Assembly (NCBI RefSeq): GCF_039596395.1
Contig: NZ_JBCNJT010000001.1
Location: 1,523,315 to 1,587,314, forward strand
Direction: 5' to 3'
DNA from: Fluviicola sp.
GTDB lineage: Bacteria; Bacteroidota; Bacteroidia; Flavobacteriales_D; Crocinitomicaceae
Length of the DNA: 64,000 nt
The translations under genes and the position numbers were made by a program. Within the stretch, counting starts at the first letter, position 1, and every line of letters begins with the position of its first letter. Under the pieces are notes generated by a model. The model was given only the letters and a program-made list of their open reading frames with translations. It had not been told where the DNA came from and ran no database searches. Below are positions 43,100 to 51,476 of this stretch, piece after piece.

Positions 43100-43150
43100 T
43101 TATCAATTATCAACGATAAAATTATCAAGCTTGATAATAGATAATTACCC
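43098..43150. repeat. TTATCAATTATCAACG...ATTATCAAGCTTGATAAT element
   Basis: ATTATCAAGCTTGATAAT at 43121-43138 is a perfect 18-bp palindrome identical in its core to that at 40.67 kb. It is preceded by TAATTATCAATTATCAA as in that copy. Confidence 0.75.
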
Positions 43151-43167
43151 AATAAATAATTAATAGT

Positions 43168-43632
43168 ATGCATTTAGACTGGCAATTCAAACCTTACAAA
43201 GAACTGACATTGAATGAGTTTCACGACATCATTGCGTTGAGACTGAAAGCTTTTGTAGTGGAACAAAACTGTACTTACCTGGACCTTGACGGAAAAGATA
43301 AGAAGGCCTATCACCTGCTTTTGCGCGATGGAAAAGGGGACGTAATTGCTACTGCGCGTATCCTGCACCCCGGAATTTCTTATCCGGAAGTGGCCATCGG
43401 CCGTGTGGTTCTTACCAACGAATGCCGTGGAAATGGCGTTGGATTGGAATTGATGGAAAAGTGTATCCAGTTTGTTCACGAAGAATTCGGTGTAGTTCCT
43501 ATCCGTATTTCGGCACAAAAACACCTGGAAAAATTCTATAATAAATCCGGATTTGTATCTACAGGTAAAGAATACTTTGAAGATGAAATCCCGCATGTTG
43601 AAATGCTTCTAAATCCTGAAAAAAATGGTTAA
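43168..43632 (+). CDS. elaA: ElaA-type GNAT acetyltransferase
   Basis: A 154-aa protein. FKPYKELTLNEFHDIIALRLKAFVVEQN is the ElaA N-terminus. VAIGRVVLTNECRGNGVGLELM carries the acetyl-CoA pyrophosphate loop (R/Q-x-x-G-x-G/A), and HLEKFYNKSGFVSTGKEYFED the family's C-terminal substrate strand. It should use acetyl-CoA; the acceptor of ElaA is not established. The next gene starts 8 bases before its stop. Confidence 0.9.
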   Translation: MHLDWQFKPYKELTLNEFHDIIALRLKAFVVEQNCTYLDLDGKDKKAYHLLLRDGKGDVIATARILHPGISYPEVAIGRVVLTNECRGNGVGLELMEKCIQFVHEEFGVVPIRISAQKHLEKFYNKSGFVSTGKEYFEDEIPHVEMLLNPEKNG

Positions 43633-45694
43633 TAAAATGCTACCACTGGCGGTCGTTGCAACATCTTTAGTTGCCTGTCAGCCAAAAACAACACTTCCGC
43701 CGGACAAACCCGTTGGTACAATTTCGGAAACATCCTCCAAACCAACGAGTATTGATATTTCCTACATGGACCTTTCTGTGAAGCCACAGGACGATTTCTT
43801 CCAGTTTGCAAACGGAACCTGGTGCAAGAATAATCCTGTTCCGAATACCGAATCTCGCTGGGGAAGTTTCAACGAACTGGATAAGCGCAATAAAGCAACT
43901 TTGAAGCAAATCCTTCAAACTGCCGCGGCATCTACAGCAAAAACTCCCGGAAGCCAGGACCAGTTGCTGGGAGATTACTATACTTCTTTCACAAACATGG
44001 AAGTGCGCAATGCAGCCGGAGCAAAACCTTTGACAGACCGTTTGGCGAAGATCTCAGAGATGAAGTCGAAAGATGAATTCGTCGGGATTATCGCACAGCA
44101 GCATCAGTTGGGAATCGAATCTGTTTTCGGGTTCGGAATCGGACAGGATCTGAAAGATGTTAACAAGAATGTGGCTTACTGGGGACAAGGCGGAATCGGG
44201 TTACCGAACCGCGACTATTATTTCCAGGAAAATAAGCAGGCCATTCGCGATGCATATATTTTGCACATCCAAAAATCGTTTCAATTATTAGGCGATTCGG
44301 AAGATGCAGCGAAAAAGAAAGCAAACGATATCTTCAATTTCGAAAAAGAATTGGCCGGAGCGATGATGACTCCTGCCGAGTCACGCCTTCCGGAAAAGAC
44401 CTACAACAAAATGTCTCTGGACCAGGTTGTAAAAGCGATGCCGAAGTTCGACTTTGAAGCCTACCTGACGAAAATCGGTTGTGAACACTTTGATTCACTG
44501 ATTGTTGGACAGCCTGAATTCATGAAACAGATTAACACGATGATGGACAAAGTTTCTTTCCAATCCTGGAATAACTACCTGTCTTGGTGTACGATCAATG
44601 CTTATGCAGGAAAACTGGACGACAAATGGGTAAAACACAATTTCGATTTCTACAGCGGTGTTTTGAGCGGTACCAGTAACATGAAACCGATCGAAGAGCG
44701 TTGCATCGAGGAAATTACCGGTTCAACTTTGGCCGAATTACTTGGAAAAGCATTCGTAGACAAAACATTCTCCGTAAATGCGAAAAATCGTGTAAACTCA
44801 ATGGTCGACAATTTATTGGCCAGCTTCAGAATGCGTATCAACGGGTTGGACTGGATGTCTGACAACACGAAAAAAGAGGCATTGGCAAAATTGAACGCCA
44901 TCGGAAGAAAACTAGGTTTCCCGGATGAGTGGAAAAGCTACAAAGGATTGACGATCAGCCCGGTTGATTACGTGGCAAACATCGACAACTCCCGCAGTTT
45001 TGCATTTAAGGAAAACTTAGAGAAACTGCACAAGCCGGTGAACCGAAAAGAGTGGGAAATGCCTGCGCATTTGGTTAATGCATACTACCATCCGCTATTG
45101 AACGAGATCGCTTTCCCTGCAGGAATCATGCAACCTCCTTTCTTCGATGAAAAAGCAGAAGATGCCGTAAACTACGGAAGAATCGGGATGGTGATCGGAC
45201 ACGAATTCACACACGGATTCGACGACAACGGTTCCAAATTTGCAGCTGACGGAAGTTACAACGATTGGTGGCAGGATACCGACAAGCAGAAATTCGTTTC
45301 CAAAACAGAAATTTTAGGAAAAACATTCAGCTCGTTCTGCCCTATTTCGGACAACTGCGTGAACCCGGAATTGACTATGGGTGAAAACATTGCCGACCTT
45401 GGAGGTTTGACTATGGCTTACTATGCTTACGCCATGACAGACGATTTCAAGAAAAACGTGATGATCGACGGGTACACACCGGCTCAGCGTTTCTTTATTT
45501 CTTATGCCCAGTTGTGGAAGATCAACTACACGGAAGCAGAATTGAAGAAAAGAATCGCAACAGACCCGCATTCACCGGGAATGTACCGCGTAAACGGACC
45601 TTTGATGAACTGTCCGGAATTCTTTGCAGCATTCAACGTGAAACCGGGAGACAAAATGCGTAACCCGGATGAAAAGGTTGCAAAAATCTGGTAA
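43625..45694 (+). CDS. M13-family zinc metallopeptidase (neprilysin-like lipoprotein)
   Basis: A 689-aa protein. VNKMLPLAVVATSLVACQPK is a lipoprotein signal (lipobox LVAC, Cys18). The M13_N region follows (DDFFQFANGTWCKNNPVPNTESRWGSF). The catalytic domain has IGHEFTHGFDDNG with HExxH at residues 526-530, Glu587 in ENIADLGG, and the NAYYHPLLNEIAFPAGI substrate-binding strand. These are Zn ligands and catalytic Glu of neprilysin-type oligopeptidases. Location: periplasm or outer surface, lipid-anchored. It overlaps elaA by 8 bases and is probably cotranscribed. Confidence 0.95.
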   Translation: MVNKMLPLAVVATSLVACQPKTTLPPDKPVGTISETSSKPTSIDISYMDLSVKPQDDFFQFANGTWCKNNPVPNTESRWGSFNELDKRNKATLKQILQTAAASTAKTPGSQDQLLGDYYTSFTNMEVRNAAGAKPLTDRLAKISEMKSKDEFVGIIAQQHQLGIESVFGFGIGQDLKDVNKNVAYWGQGGIGLPNRDYYFQENKQAIRDAYILHIQKSFQLLGDSEDAAKKKANDIFNFEKELAGAMMTPAESRLPEKTYNKMSLDQVVKAMPKFDFEAYLTKIGCEHFDSLIVGQPEFMKQINTMMDKVSFQSWNNYLSWCTINAYAGKLDDKWVKHNFDFYSGVLSGTSNMKPIEERCIEEITGSTLAELLGKAFVDKTFSVNAKNRVNSMVDNLLASFRMRINGLDWMSDNTKKEALAKLNAIGRKLGFPDEWKSYKGLTISPVDYVANIDNSRSFAFKENLEKLHKPVNRKEWEMPAHLVNAYYHPLLNEIAFPAGIMQPPFFDEKAEDAVNYGRIGMVIGHEFTHGFDDNGSKFAADGSYNDWWQDTDKQKFVSKTEILGKTFSSFCPISDNCVNPELTMGENIADLGGLTMAYYAYAMTDDFKKNVMIDGYTPAQRFFISYAQLWKINYTEAELKKRIATDPHSPGMYRVNGPLMNCPEFFAAFNVKPGDKMRNPDEKVAKIW

Positions 45695-45713
45695 TCGGAA
45701 TAAAAATAAGTGG

Positions 45714-45742
45714 AAAGCATCGTCGACTGGCGGTGCTTTTTT
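45714..45742 (+). terminator. Terminator of the M13 peptidase gene, shared with yajC locus
   Basis: AAAGCATCG - TCGACTGG - CGGTGCTTTTTT. Nearly identical in reverse orientation to 53342-53372 after yajC. Confidence 0.82.
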
Positions 45743-45743
45743 G

Positions 45744-45833
45744 TTTACCACGAGGAGCACAGGAACACAAGGAAAATGTAAAACACGTGCTATAAAAAAC
45801 AACCTTGTGAACTTCGCTTAATTGTGGTGAAAA
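45744..45833. repeat. ACCACGAGGAGCACAGG...TGTGGTGAAA hairpin
   Basis: The arm TTTACCACGAGGAGCACAGG (45744-) and ACACAAGG pair imperfectly with CCTTGTGAACTTCG and TTGTGGTGAAA (ending 45833). It starts directly at the T-tract of the preceding terminator. Confidence 0.7.
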
Positions 45834-45835
45834 TG

Positions 45836-45866
45836 AAAAAGGCCCGTTTAAGGGCCCTTCTTTTTT
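45836..45866. terminator. Bidirectional hairpin at the end of the small reverse ORF
   Basis: AAAAAGGCCC - GTTTA - AGGGCCCTTCTTTTTT; it can serve either strand. For the reverse strand it directly follows the stop codon of the 50-codon ORF. Confidence 0.65.
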
Positions 45867-46017
45867 AGTTTAAATTTAAAAGCACTTTTTTGCGCTTCAA
45901 TTTCTTTACTTCCAATGATTTGCTGTAGTTCAGAATTTGACTGATAACAGCTGCGGATGGATTCGCAATCTCAGTAACTTCCTGTGTTTGCATGTTTGTC
46001 AAGTATTTATTTACCAT
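45865..46017 (-). CDS. Possible 50-aa small protein
   Basis: The reverse strand reads MVNKYLTNMQTQEVTEIAN..., ending in a basic tail (KSLEVKKLKRKKVLLNLN). Its stop is followed immediately by a hairpin/T-rich terminator, which argues for a real transcript end. No Cys, no signal peptide and no recognised family. Length is short enough for chance, so confidence is low. Confidence 0.4.
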   Translation of the reverse strand: MVNKYLTNMQTQEVTEIANPSAAVISQILNYSKSLEVKKLKRKKVLLNLN

Positions 46018-46110
46018 AGGCTTATTTAAAGTGCGTTTTTTTATTCTAACGGTTTTCTCTTCGGTTTATTTTATAACACGCAAAAACTTTTTCCGAAAAA
46101 TCTTAACCAG

Positions 46111-46190
46111 GTTCAATTGTTTAAACTCTTTAAGTCCGGAACATTGAACTTAATTTTTACATTTTGACTTTTGCCTTTTGAATTAATAGT
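46111..46190. repeat. GTTCAA/TTGAA-rich intergenic stretch
   Basis: GGTTCAATTGTTTAAACTC, ACATTGAACTTAA and TTTTGACTTTTGCCTTTTGAA follow each other. Similar stretches occur at 53.69-53.78 and 58.99-59.08 kb. Confidence 0.45.
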
Positions 46191-46212
46191 AAGTTTGTTC
46201 AAATCACTTATT

Positions 46213-47130
46213 ATGGTAGAAATAAAATACATTGTAATCGGAGTTGTTGTTATCCTCCTATTCTTCAGTTTTGTAACCGTTCAGCAGGGAACCATCGCTG
46301 TTGTGACTATGTTCGGTAAATACCGCCGGATCATGCATCCGGGATTGAATTTCCGCATTCCTTTCTTTGAACGTTTGAATAACCGCGTCTCGATCCAGAA
46401 CCGTGCGATTGAAATGGAATTCCAGGCCATTACGCAGGACCAGGCAAATGTATATTTCAAAGCCATGCTGGTTTATTCTGTTTTGAATTCGGAAGAAGAA
46501 ACGATCAAAAACGTAGCCTTTAAATTCGTAGACCAAAGAAGCTTTATCCAGGCGTTGATCCGTACCATCGAAGGATCTGTCCGCGGATTTGTTGCCACCA
46601 AGAAACAAGCTGAAATCTTGTTATTGCGCGGTGAAATCGTTGCTGACGTAAAAGAAAGTTTGGACCACACGTTGGAAACCTGGGGATTCCACTTGATCGA
46701 CCTGCAATTGAACGATATTACTTTTGACGCGGAAATCACTACATCCATGGCGAAAGTGGTAGCCTCCAATAACCTGAAAGCTGCTGCAGAAAATGAAGGC
46801 CAGGCTTTGTTGATTACCAAAACGAAAGCTGCGGAGGCAGAAGGAAATGCGATCAAAATTGCGGCTCAGGCAGAAAAAGAAGCGGCTCAACTCAAAGGAC
46901 AAGGGATTGCCCTGTTCCGCGAGGAAGTTGCACAAGGTATGACAGAAGCAGCAGAAAAAATGAAAGCTGCCGATTTGGATACCTCCCTGATCCTGTTCTC
47001 CATGTGGACGGAAGCCGTGAAAGAATTCGCAGAAAAAGGAAAAGGAAACGTGATCTTCCTGGACGGTTCTGTTGACGGAATGGAAAAAACCGTGAAACAG
47101 ATGATGGGAAATGATTTGTTGAAGAAATAA
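46213..47130 (+). CDS. SPFH/band 7 (slipin/stomatin-like) membrane protein
   Basis: The start at 46213 (MVEIKYIVIGVVVILLFFSF) directly precedes the single N-terminal membrane helix; an upstream in-frame start adds nothing conserved. The 305-aa protein has the SPFH core: VQQGTIAVVTMFGKYRRIMHPGLNFRIPFFERLNNRVS, then the QALIRTIEGSVRGFVATKKQAEILLLRGE helices. An Ala/Glu-rich coiled coil follows (AENEGQALLITKTKAAEAEGNAI). Such proteins form oligomeric membrane scaffolds or protease regulators. No NfeD or FtsH partner lies beside it. Confidence 0.92.
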   Translation: MVEIKYIVIGVVVILLFFSFVTVQQGTIAVVTMFGKYRRIMHPGLNFRIPFFERLNNRVSIQNRAIEMEFQAITQDQANVYFKAMLVYSVLNSEEETIKNVAFKFVDQRSFIQALIRTIEGSVRGFVATKKQAEILLLRGEIVADVKESLDHTLETWGFHLIDLQLNDITFDAEITTSMAKVVASNNLKAAAENEGQALLITKTKAAEAEGNAIKIAAQAEKEAAQLKGQGIALFREEVAQGMTEAAEKMKAADLDTSLILFSMWTEAVKEFAEKGKGNVIFLDGSVDGMEKTVKQMMGNDLLKK

Positions 47131-47139
47131 ATAACCAAT

Positions 47140-47172
47140 CCGCCGGAACACGAAATTCCGGCGGTTTTTTTT
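47140..47172 (+). terminator. Terminator of the SPFH gene
   Basis: CCGCCGGAA - CACGAAA - TTCCGGCGG followed by eight T. Confidence 0.9.
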
Positions 47173-47297
47173 AGACAATCAACTGACTAACAAAAACTTA
47201 CCTCTGAGAAACACTTAATCCACATTTCTTTTACCTAAAACCTCACGCAACTATTCCGTTTAGCAATACGTTCTTCAAGCACACAAATTACAACACA

Positions 47298-48170
47298 ATG
47301 AAAAACGTTAAACTATTACTGCTAACCTGGTGCTTCCTGCCATTATCACATGCACAAAACGACTGCGATTCCCGTACATTTATCACCAATACCTCCCTGG
47401 ATCAATCGGGATTTATGGTTATGACCTATTCGACGGATGAGCTTGATTCCCTGCACTGGAATTTCGGAGACGGAACAACCAGCACACAACTCAACCCGGG
47501 AACGGGATCCGGAAATCATCAGTATGCTTCTCCGGGAATTTACACCGTAACTTTGGAACAATGGGGAAAAGCAAACGGAGTACCTTTTCACTGCATTTAC
47601 TCTGCACCGAACGAGATTTATGATTATACCACGGATTCCCTGTGCGGCGGTGATTTCCTGACGCACATCAATGGAAATACGGTTACTTTTTCAAATACCA
47701 GTCTCATTCATTCTCCTTCGTTCAGCTCACATTCTTCCGAACTTCTATGGGATTTCGGAAACGGATCACACGGTATTTATCTCAACCGGTTATATGATGT
47801 CAGCTACAACCCCGGCACCTATACCGCTTGCCTGTACTATGCCGGATTTTCCTTCAACGACGGTGGATACATGTATGATTGCTCTACCTGCAAAACGTTT
47901 ACGATCGGAACAGCCGGACTGGACTCTCCGGGCAACAGAATAGTGAACCTGTTCCCGAATCCGGCAACGCACGCACTGACAATCCCGGATGCACAGGATA
48001 TCGATCAGATCGAAGTGTATTCTGTTACGGGAGAAAAACAAAACATTCAGTGGCGAACAGGGGAAAACGGATCTATCCGGGTTTCCGTCGAATCACTGGA
48101 AAGTGGACTTTATTTTCTGTACACTTCAGGGAACAACATAACCGGCCGAACTTCTTTTGTAAAAGAATAG
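47298..48170 (+). CDS. Secreted PKD-like protein with type IX sorting domain
   Basis: A 290-aa protein with signal peptide MKNVKLLLLTWCFLPLSHAQ. Two PKD-like beta domains are suggested by SLHWNFGDGTTSTQLNPG...YASPGIYTVTLEQWG and ELLWDFGNGSHGIY...NPGTYTACLYYAG. A type A sorting domain closes it: VNLFPNPATHALTIPDA, VYSVTGEKQNIQW and GLYFLYTSGNNITGRTSFVKE. It is predicted at the surface or secreted through the type IX system. Ligand unknown. Confidence 0.82.
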   Translation: MKNVKLLLLTWCFLPLSHAQNDCDSRTFITNTSLDQSGFMVMTYSTDELDSLHWNFGDGTTSTQLNPGTGSGNHQYASPGIYTVTLEQWGKANGVPFHCIYSAPNEIYDYTTDSLCGGDFLTHINGNTVTFSNTSLIHSPSFSSHSSELLWDFGNGSHGIYLNRLYDVSYNPGTYTACLYYAGFSFNDGGYMYDCSTCKTFTIGTAGLDSPGNRIVNLFPNPATHALTIPDAQDIDQIEVYSVTGEKQNIQWRTGENGSIRVSVESLESGLYFLYTSGNNITGRTSFVKE

Positions 48171-48192
48171 AAATCAATATCACTAGTAACTT

Positions 48193-48220
48193 AAAAGGCT
48201 TTCGAAAGAAGGCCTTTTTT
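48193..48220. terminator. Terminator between convergent secreted-protein and VWA genes
   Basis: AAAAGGC - TTTCGAAAGAA - GGCCTTTTTT with A and T tracts on both sides. Confidence 0.75.
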
Positions 48221-48255
48221 ATTCGCAGTATGTTCTTTCGAACAATCAAACTTCG

Positions 48256-50337
48256 TTAATAACTTCCCCACCAACGTCTTAAGAACCACTCTGCTGAAAG
48301 CAATGTGATTATCAACACAAACATCCATTTCCAGTCGATCAGTTCCTGGTATCCGGTATCTTCGTATTGGATGGTAGTAATATCTCCGCGGGTTTTAATT
48401 TCGTTGATCAATGCTTTGTATTGGTCAAGCGTTTTGTAAGAACCATTGGATTGAACGGCCAATTGGTTCAAAGTGGAGAAGTTAGCGCGCGTATCCTGGT
48501 CTTCCAGTGAAATCTCGTCTACGGCAAATGAACCGGCTTTTGCAAATTTCTTCCCGTTATTATCCGCCACGACTTTCCAATCGTAAGTTCCCGAGCCTAA
48601 TTGCCCGACATTTAACTGGTAGAAATTCGCAGTTGGTGAGAACAATTGCTTAAATGCTTTTCCGCCGCGTTTGGTAATGGTCATTTCGATCGAAGGTGTT
48701 GTAACCAACTCCATCGCTTCGTTGTAGAATTCCGCTTTGAAGATGATGTCTTCAATGGTGTTGAATCGCTTGGGCAAAGTAACGCGTAAAGGTTCGCGGT
48801 TTTGTTTCACCGAAATATATTGCGTCAGTTTTTGAACAAATTCTTCAAACCCGGCAGTTGTTTTTTTCTGCATGAACTCCTTCATTTTCCAGCGCCACAA
48901 ACCTTCGCCCAAAATAAACCCGATCTTCGATTTCTGAGTCTGAGAAACAGCAATCAACGGGTTTTCCTTGGAAATGTTCCCGATGCGCTGGTTCAACACC
49001 ACAATACTATTCGACGGAAGTTTGTACATCCCGAATTTCGTGCGCAAAGGTGTTAAAACAGGAACCACAGAGGTGAAATCCGCAGACAGCCCGAAAGAAT
49101 TGAATCCTTTGGCAACCGCAGGATAAACATCTTCGAATTGGTTTCCGTTCGGGGCTTTCATAGCCAAACCATATGTTTGCAGCAAACTGGTAGTCACATT
49201 CGGCCCTAAAATCATCAAAACCGGGATTCCTTTTTCCTGCAATTGCTTGAATAAAGAAGCATTCGGACGTAAACCGTTTTCGTACCAAACCACGAAATCA
49301 GGAGTTTTCGCTCCCAGGGAATAGTTGGGAATTAATTCCGAAGTGATCACCGCTTCCTGGTCCAGTTCAAATACGGAACGCAATGCCTGGATATCCGGAT
49401 GCGGCGCACTGGCCAACAATAATACATTGCTCTTAGAATCAATTACTTCCACAAAACAAGTCTGCTGGTTGTTGTCTTTTGTAAACTCCCCTCCGATGCT
49501 TTGTACGGAAACCGTGAAGCGTTGATATCCTTTATTTTTAGCCAGAACCGTAAATAAAAACTCCTTTTGGTCCAGGTTCGAATTACTGACAACCGCACGT
49601 TGTGATTGAATGACTTTTCCGTTCTGTAATAAATTGACCTGGTAAGAGCCTTGCGGAACCCGTTGAAAATCAACCAAAGCCTGGATCGGGAATTCGTTGT
49701 TCAAAAAAGCTATTTCATTTGAATTGACGGATCTCACCACGATATCCCGTTTCAGCGTCGTATCTCCTACCGCCAGCGAAAAAACGGGTGTCAATTCAAT
49801 GCGTTCCGCTTCATACATCGGGTGAACGCCCTGGTTGTAATTCCCATCCGAAACCAAAACAATCGCACCGATATTGCGGTTGAAGAAGCGGTCTTTGATC
49901 TGCCTGAATCCGGCTGCAAGGTCTGTAGATTTATCTTTCAAAGAAAGTTTATCCAGGTCGCGCACATTTGTTCCGACTGCAAGTTCCAGGTATTCGTACC
50001 CGTCACCAAGCGCTTGTGGCAATTCCTGCCGGAAATTTCCGATCTGTTTTTTAACCCGGCTGCTGTCCTTGTAATTCATCATGGAAGAAGAAGCATCCAC
50101 CAGGGTGATGATCAAAGGTTTTTCAGGCCGGTAAGTTGTTGTTTCCCAAACCAGGCCAAGCAGTAGCAATCCGATCAGGAAAAGGCTGAGCGTACGCAAT
50201 GAAAACAATACGCGCAATTGTTTCCGATCCCAGATCGATTTTTGTTCTGTCCTGAAATAATAGTAAAACGAAAAACCTACAGCAAGTATTGATATAGGCA
50301 ACAACCACCATAAAGAATGATCGGAAAAGTAATTCAT
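48256..50337 (-). CDS. VWA-like membrane protein of unknown function
   Basis: A 693-aa protein. Helices lie at about residues 10-28 and 48-65, then a VWA fold beginning LIITLVDASSSMM (DxSxS metal site near residue 80) with VLVSDGNYNQG further on. Periplasmic beta domains follow, then a glutamine amidotransferase-like segment (SNVLLLASAPHPDIQALRS) and a last helix (WMFVLIITLLSAEWFL, about 670-686). It shares its layout with the 32 kb BatA-type protein, although they differ in detail. Function unknown. Confidence 0.8.
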   Translation of the reverse strand: MNYFSDHSLWWLLPISILAVGFSFYYYFRTEQKSIWDRKQLRVLFSLRTLSLFLIGLLLLGLVWETTTYRPEKPLIITLVDASSSMMNYKDSSRVKKQIGNFRQELPQALGDGYEYLELAVGTNVRDLDKLSLKDKSTDLAAGFRQIKDRFFNRNIGAIVLVSDGNYNQGVHPMYEAERIELTPVFSLAVGDTTLKRDIVVRSVNSNEIAFLNNEFPIQALVDFQRVPQGSYQVNLLQNGKVIQSQRAVVSNSNLDQKEFLFTVLAKNKGYQRFTVSVQSIGGEFTKDNNQQTCFVEVIDSKSNVLLLASAPHPDIQALRSVFELDQEAVITSELIPNYSLGAKTPDFVVWYENGLRPNASLFKQLQEKGIPVLMILGPNVTTSLLQTYGLAMKAPNGNQFEDVYPAVAKGFNSFGLSADFTSVVPVLTPLRTKFGMYKLPSNSIVVLNQRIGNISKENPLIAVSQTQKSKIGFILGEGLWRWKMKEFMQKKTTAGFEEFVQKLTQYISVKQNREPLRVTLPKRFNTIEDIIFKAEFYNEAMELVTTPSIEMTITKRGGKAFKQLFSPTANFYQLNVGQLGSGTYDWKVVADNNGKKFAKAGSFAVDEISLEDQDTRANFSTLNQLAVQSNGSYKTLDQYKALINEIKTRGDITTIQYEDTGYQELIDWKWMFVLIITLLSAEWFLRRWWGSY

Positions 50338-50355
50338 GGAACGAAAATACGCTTT

Positions 50356-51339
50356 TTACTTTTTGATATTCGTTAAAGTGTATGAAATTCCTAATCCCAA
50401 TACCGATTTAAATTGTGTCCTCGGACCGGTCTTTCCTTTCGAATCGCGGATATCAATATCATCATCATAAATTAGGTTCCATTGAAGCGAGGCCTGCAGC
50501 CATTTGTTCACCTTAAAAGTGAAAATATTTTCAAAGTTCACGTCGATATTCTGTGGATTATCTGCATAGTTGCTGAACAACTCCAAACGGGTCTTCATTT
50601 CCACATTTTTAAAAATCTCTTTCTGGAAACGCAACCTGAAATAAGCTCCGATCTCATTTCGGAAACGCAAACCTCTTTTCAATACATTCCCGCTCGTGTC
50701 CAGTTCTGCAGCCTGTACGCCAAAAGCTCCCGCATCTGCCAAGCGCTGATCGTTTACAAAAGTCATTTTAGCTGCTATCGGAGACAGATAAACGTTGAAA
50801 TATTCTACCGGAGCATATTCGATCCCTAAAGAGAAATTAGCATATCCCGGAGCCATAAAACGCGAGATCGGAACAGAATCGTTCGGGAAACTGAAACCAT
50901 CCAGGAATTGTGTTCTGAATCCGCCGATAGCCGTTGCAAACCAATGCTTTTTAAACTCATAACCAAATGAAGTGGCAATGTCAATACGGTCATCCGTTTT
51001 CTGAAGGCCCTGTACTTTTCCGGCAGAATCCGTGTAATACATCCCACCCAAAGCCATTTTCACATCGTTCGACCATTTGATTCTCCGGTACTGGTAAGTA
51101 GCTGAGAAATCAACGAATCCCAAAACGGCCACATTATTTCTACCTCCGGCTGCCCAGTTTACAAATGCTGTTTGGGAACCATTTAAACCGAACAAACTGG
51201 TGTATGTCCATCTTTTGGGCATCAATGAATCATGAAGCGCATCGAGTTTTTTGATGTCATCACGTAGTTTTTCGGGATCTGTTTGAGAAAAAGCCATGGA
51301 AGCTGTCAATAATGTTCCGATGAGAATACTGATCTTCAT
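50356..51339 (-). CDS. DUF3078 outer-membrane protein
   Basis: A 327-aa protein with signal peptide MKISILIGTLLTASMAFS. The mature part carries DUF3078 features: SLFGLNGSQTAFVNWAAGGRN, GKVQGLQKTDDRIDIATSFGYEF, and the closing strand pattern GPRTQFKSVLGLGISYTLTN. It is probably a beta-barrel in the outer membrane. Its role is unknown. It precedes the VWA protein by 18 bases on the same strand. Confidence 0.88.
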   Translation of the reverse strand: MKISILIGTLLTASMAFSQTDPEKLRDDIKKLDALHDSLMPKRWTYTSLFGLNGSQTAFVNWAAGGRNNVAVLGFVDFSATYQYRRIKWSNDVKMALGGMYYTDSAGKVQGLQKTDDRIDIATSFGYEFKKHWFATAIGGFRTQFLDGFSFPNDSVPISRFMAPGYANFSLGIEYAPVEYFNVYLSPIAAKMTFVNDQRLADAGAFGVQAAELDTSGNVLKRGLRFRNEIGAYFRLRFQKEIFKNVEMKTRLELFSNYADNPQNIDVNFENIFTFKVNKWLQASLQWNLIYDDDIDIRDSKGKTGPRTQFKSVLGLGISYTLTNIKK

Positions 51340-51447
51340 ACTATAAATGGGTTTTTATTGCCGTAAAATTAGTTAAATCGGCTATGTAATTTAACAATCC
51401 TTGTTTTAGATTCCAACGGCAGACAGTGAATAAACCAAGAAAATGAG

Positions 51448-51455
51448 TAAATTTG
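51448..51455 (+). promoter_or_regulatory. Candidate -7 element for the thiolase gene
   Basis: TAAATTTG, matching TAnnTTTG, 21 bases before the preferred ATG at 51477. It overlaps an in-frame TTG, which argues against that upstream start. Confidence 0.55.
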
Positions 51456-51476
51456 GGTTCGAAATTTAAAATTGCT

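Larger units (their letters stand above)
45695..46212. other. 518-base spacer with terminator, hairpin, a small reverse ORF and GTTCAA-rich DNA
   Basis: It holds the terminator at 45714-45742, the ACCACGA hairpin at 45744-45833, a second hairpin at 45836-45866, a 50-codon reverse reading frame at 45865-46017, and GTTCAA/TTGAAC-rich sequence from 46111 on. Each is listed separately. Confidence 0.6.

Noticed and set aside
32064-50337. The two VWA proteins as parts of a Bat aerotolerance operon
   Set aside because: They are 14 kb apart in opposite orientation without BatB-E, MoxR or DUF58 genes nearby.
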